A DNA stretch of 64,000 bases from Aquabacter sp040049275 (GTDB lineage: Bacteria; Pseudomonadota; Alphaproteobacteria; Rhizobiales; Xanthobacteraceae): the NCBI RefSeq assembly GCF_040049275.1, contig NZ_JBDZDT010000002.1, positions 62,001 to 126,000 of the forward strand. The letters run 5' to 3'. Position 1 is the first letter of the stretch; each line of letters starts with the position of its first letter. This document shows, one piece after another, positions 62,925 through 64,000 of the stretch. The notes beneath the pieces are model-generated. The model was given only the letters and a program-made list of their open reading frames with translations. It did not search any database and had not been told where the DNA came from. The position numbers were made by a program, and so were the translations under genes.

Positions 62925-64000
62925 TTACGTCTTCGCGGCCACGGCGCCCTCGACCTCCACGGCCGCGGCTTCCTTGTGGGCATCCTCCATCCGGTCCAGC
63001 TTCCGCAGCGGCGGGCAGAGCCAGGCGCCCAAGGCGGTGACAGTGACGATGGCGAAGCAGCCGGTGACCACGGCCGGCACCACGCCGATGAGGCCGCCCA
63101 TAAGCCCGGCGCGGAAGTCGCCCAATTCGTTGGAGGCGCTCACCACCACTTGGTTCACGGCATTGACGCGGCCCTGCATGGCGTCGGGGGTGGCGAGCTG
63201 GACCACTGTCGTGCGCACCACCACGCTCACCATGTCGGCGCTGCCGGCGATGGCCAAAGCGATGCAGGACATGAGGATGTTCTCCGACAGGCCGAACACC
63301 AGCGTCGCCAGCCCGTGCACCCCCACCGCAACAAGGAAGATCGGCCCCGCATAACGCTTCAGGGGGTAGCGGGCGAGGGTGACGGCCATGAGCACGGCGC
63401 CCACTGCGGGGGCGGCGCGCAGCAGGCCGAGGCCCACCGGCCCGGCATGCAGGATGTCCTTGGCATAGACCGGCAGCAGCGCCACCACCCCGCCCAGCAG
63501 CACGGCGAAGAGATCCAGCAAGATGGCGCCGAGGATCAGGGGCTTGCGCCAGACGAACTGGATGCCCTCCACCACCCGCTCCAGCATGGAGATGCCGTTG
63601 GTGCCGGCGGTGGGGGCCACCGCTGGGGGGATCTGCATGCGCCACCAGATGAAGGCGGAGAGCAGGCTCAGGAGGGCGGTCGCCCCATAGGCGGCGTCCT
63701 GGCCGAACAGCAGAAGCACGCCCGCCGCCGCCGGGCCCGCAATGATGGCGAACTGCCCCGCGCTGGAGCCCCAGGCGACGCCGCCGGCAAGGCGTTCCGG
63801 CCCAAGGATCTGCGGCAGCAGCGAGGGCAGCGCGACGCGGTTGAAGGCGGCGCCGATGCCGAACACGGCGGACAGCGCGATATAGGGCCAGACCTCGGCC
63901 ACCTGCATCAGCGCCATGGCCAGGAACCCGGCCGAGGCTGCCGTGAGGATCAGGGAGGACAGGGTCATGATGAGCGAGCGGCTCACCCGGTCCGCCCAGT
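62925..64000 (-). CDS. MFS transporter, DHA3/enterobactin exporter-like (N-terminus beyond window)
   Basis: At least 358 residues of a major facilitator with about ten of its twelve helices in the window. The open frame continues past the right edge: the first visible residues WADRVSRSL are the cytoplasmic loop 2-3 motif A. GLLRAAPAVGAVLMAVTLAR and the C-terminal tail (EDAHKEAAAVEVEGAVAAKT) suggest an EntS/MefA-like exporter. Substrate unknown. It converges on the LysR gene with a 10-bp gap. Confidence 0.88.
   Translation of the reverse strand, partial: WADRVSRSLIMTLSSLILTAASAGFLAMALMQVAEVWPYIALSAVFGIGAAFNRVALPSLLPQILGPERLAGGVAWGSSAGQFAIIAGPAAAGVLLLFGQDAAYGATALLSLLSAFIWWRMQIPPAVAPTAGTNGISMLERVVEGIQFVWRKPLILGAILLDLFAVLLGGVVALLPVYAKDILHAGPVGLGLLRAAPAVGAVLMAVTLARYPLKRYAGPIFLVAVGVHGLATLVFGLSENILMSCIALAIAGSADMVSVVVRTTVVQLATPDAMQGRVNAVNQVVVSASNELGDFRAGLMGGLIGVVPAVVTGCFAIVTVTALGAWLCPPLRKLDRMEDAHKEAAAVEVEGAVAAKT

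Overview
The window is 64 kb of GC-rich, densely coded chromosome from an alphaproteobacterium, most likely a Hyphomicrobiales member of the Xanthobacteraceae type. This rests on inference from gene content: two IalB-family proteins, an imuA-imuB-dnaE2 cassette with an alphaproteobacterial GTTC-N7-GTTC SOS box, an alphaproteobacterial NAD-regulator NUDIX protein, DUF6152 and DUF3422 proteins, and intergenic palindromes built on GGGCTTGTCCC. No rRNA, tRNA, CRISPR array, phage, plasmid gene or transposase was seen. Both ends cut a gene: a hybrid histidine kinase at the left (C-terminus missing) and an MFS transporter at the right (N-terminus missing).

Layout. 1-3424: giant hybrid sensor kinase. 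3550-9917: a transport and catabolic block with an RraA-like lyase, a branched-chain-type ABC importer (binding protein, LivH, a fused LivM-LivG, LivF) and a cyclase/kynurenine-formamidase-like hydrolase. 10071-14213: ugpBAEC-type importer for glycerol-3-phosphate or a related phosphodiester. 14333-20602: two diguanylate cyclases, a GntR/FCD regulator, KdsD and a MarR regulator leading into a Bcr/CflA efflux pump. 21956-29543: argG, a PAP2 phosphatase, an HCCA-isomerase-like protein, rlmN with two small partners, IalB, a quinone oxidoreductase and DUF1232. 29589-36914: a glyoxalase II-like MBL protein, gmd-fcl (GDP-L-fucose), an alpha/beta hydrolase, DUF3422, a histidine phosphatase and small envelope proteins. 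37103-45478: ccmCDG, yciB, mtgA, a farnesyl-diphosphate-type synthase, a Tat-exported flavin oxidase, dihydroorotase, ygfZ and tag. 45489-53504: GNAT, threonylcarbamoyl-AMP synthase, a DmdC-like acyl-CoA dehydrogenase, NAD regulator, APH-like kinase, HupE, a second IalB and another GNAT. 53713-60132: an SMR pump and the SOS mutagenesis cassette imuA-imuB-dnaE2. 60295-64000: a tiny membrane peptide, GST, L,D-transpeptidase, LysR and MFS.

How it works together. Most of the window is housekeeping and metabolism in short operons, many with 1-17 nt overlaps. The 3.5-10 kb block reads as one uptake-and-degradation unit for an unknown organic acid. The imu cassette is a complete, LexA-controlled translesion mutasome.

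The most unusual signal is not a gene. Every convergent gene pair separated by more than 60 bp (six of six) has its gap filled by a large palindromic repeat, whereas none of the seven tighter convergent pairs has one. A third, pyrimidine-rich repeat occurs both between genes and in frame inside dnaE2, where it adds a low-complexity insert of about 65 residues. No clearly new defence or biosynthetic system was recognised.
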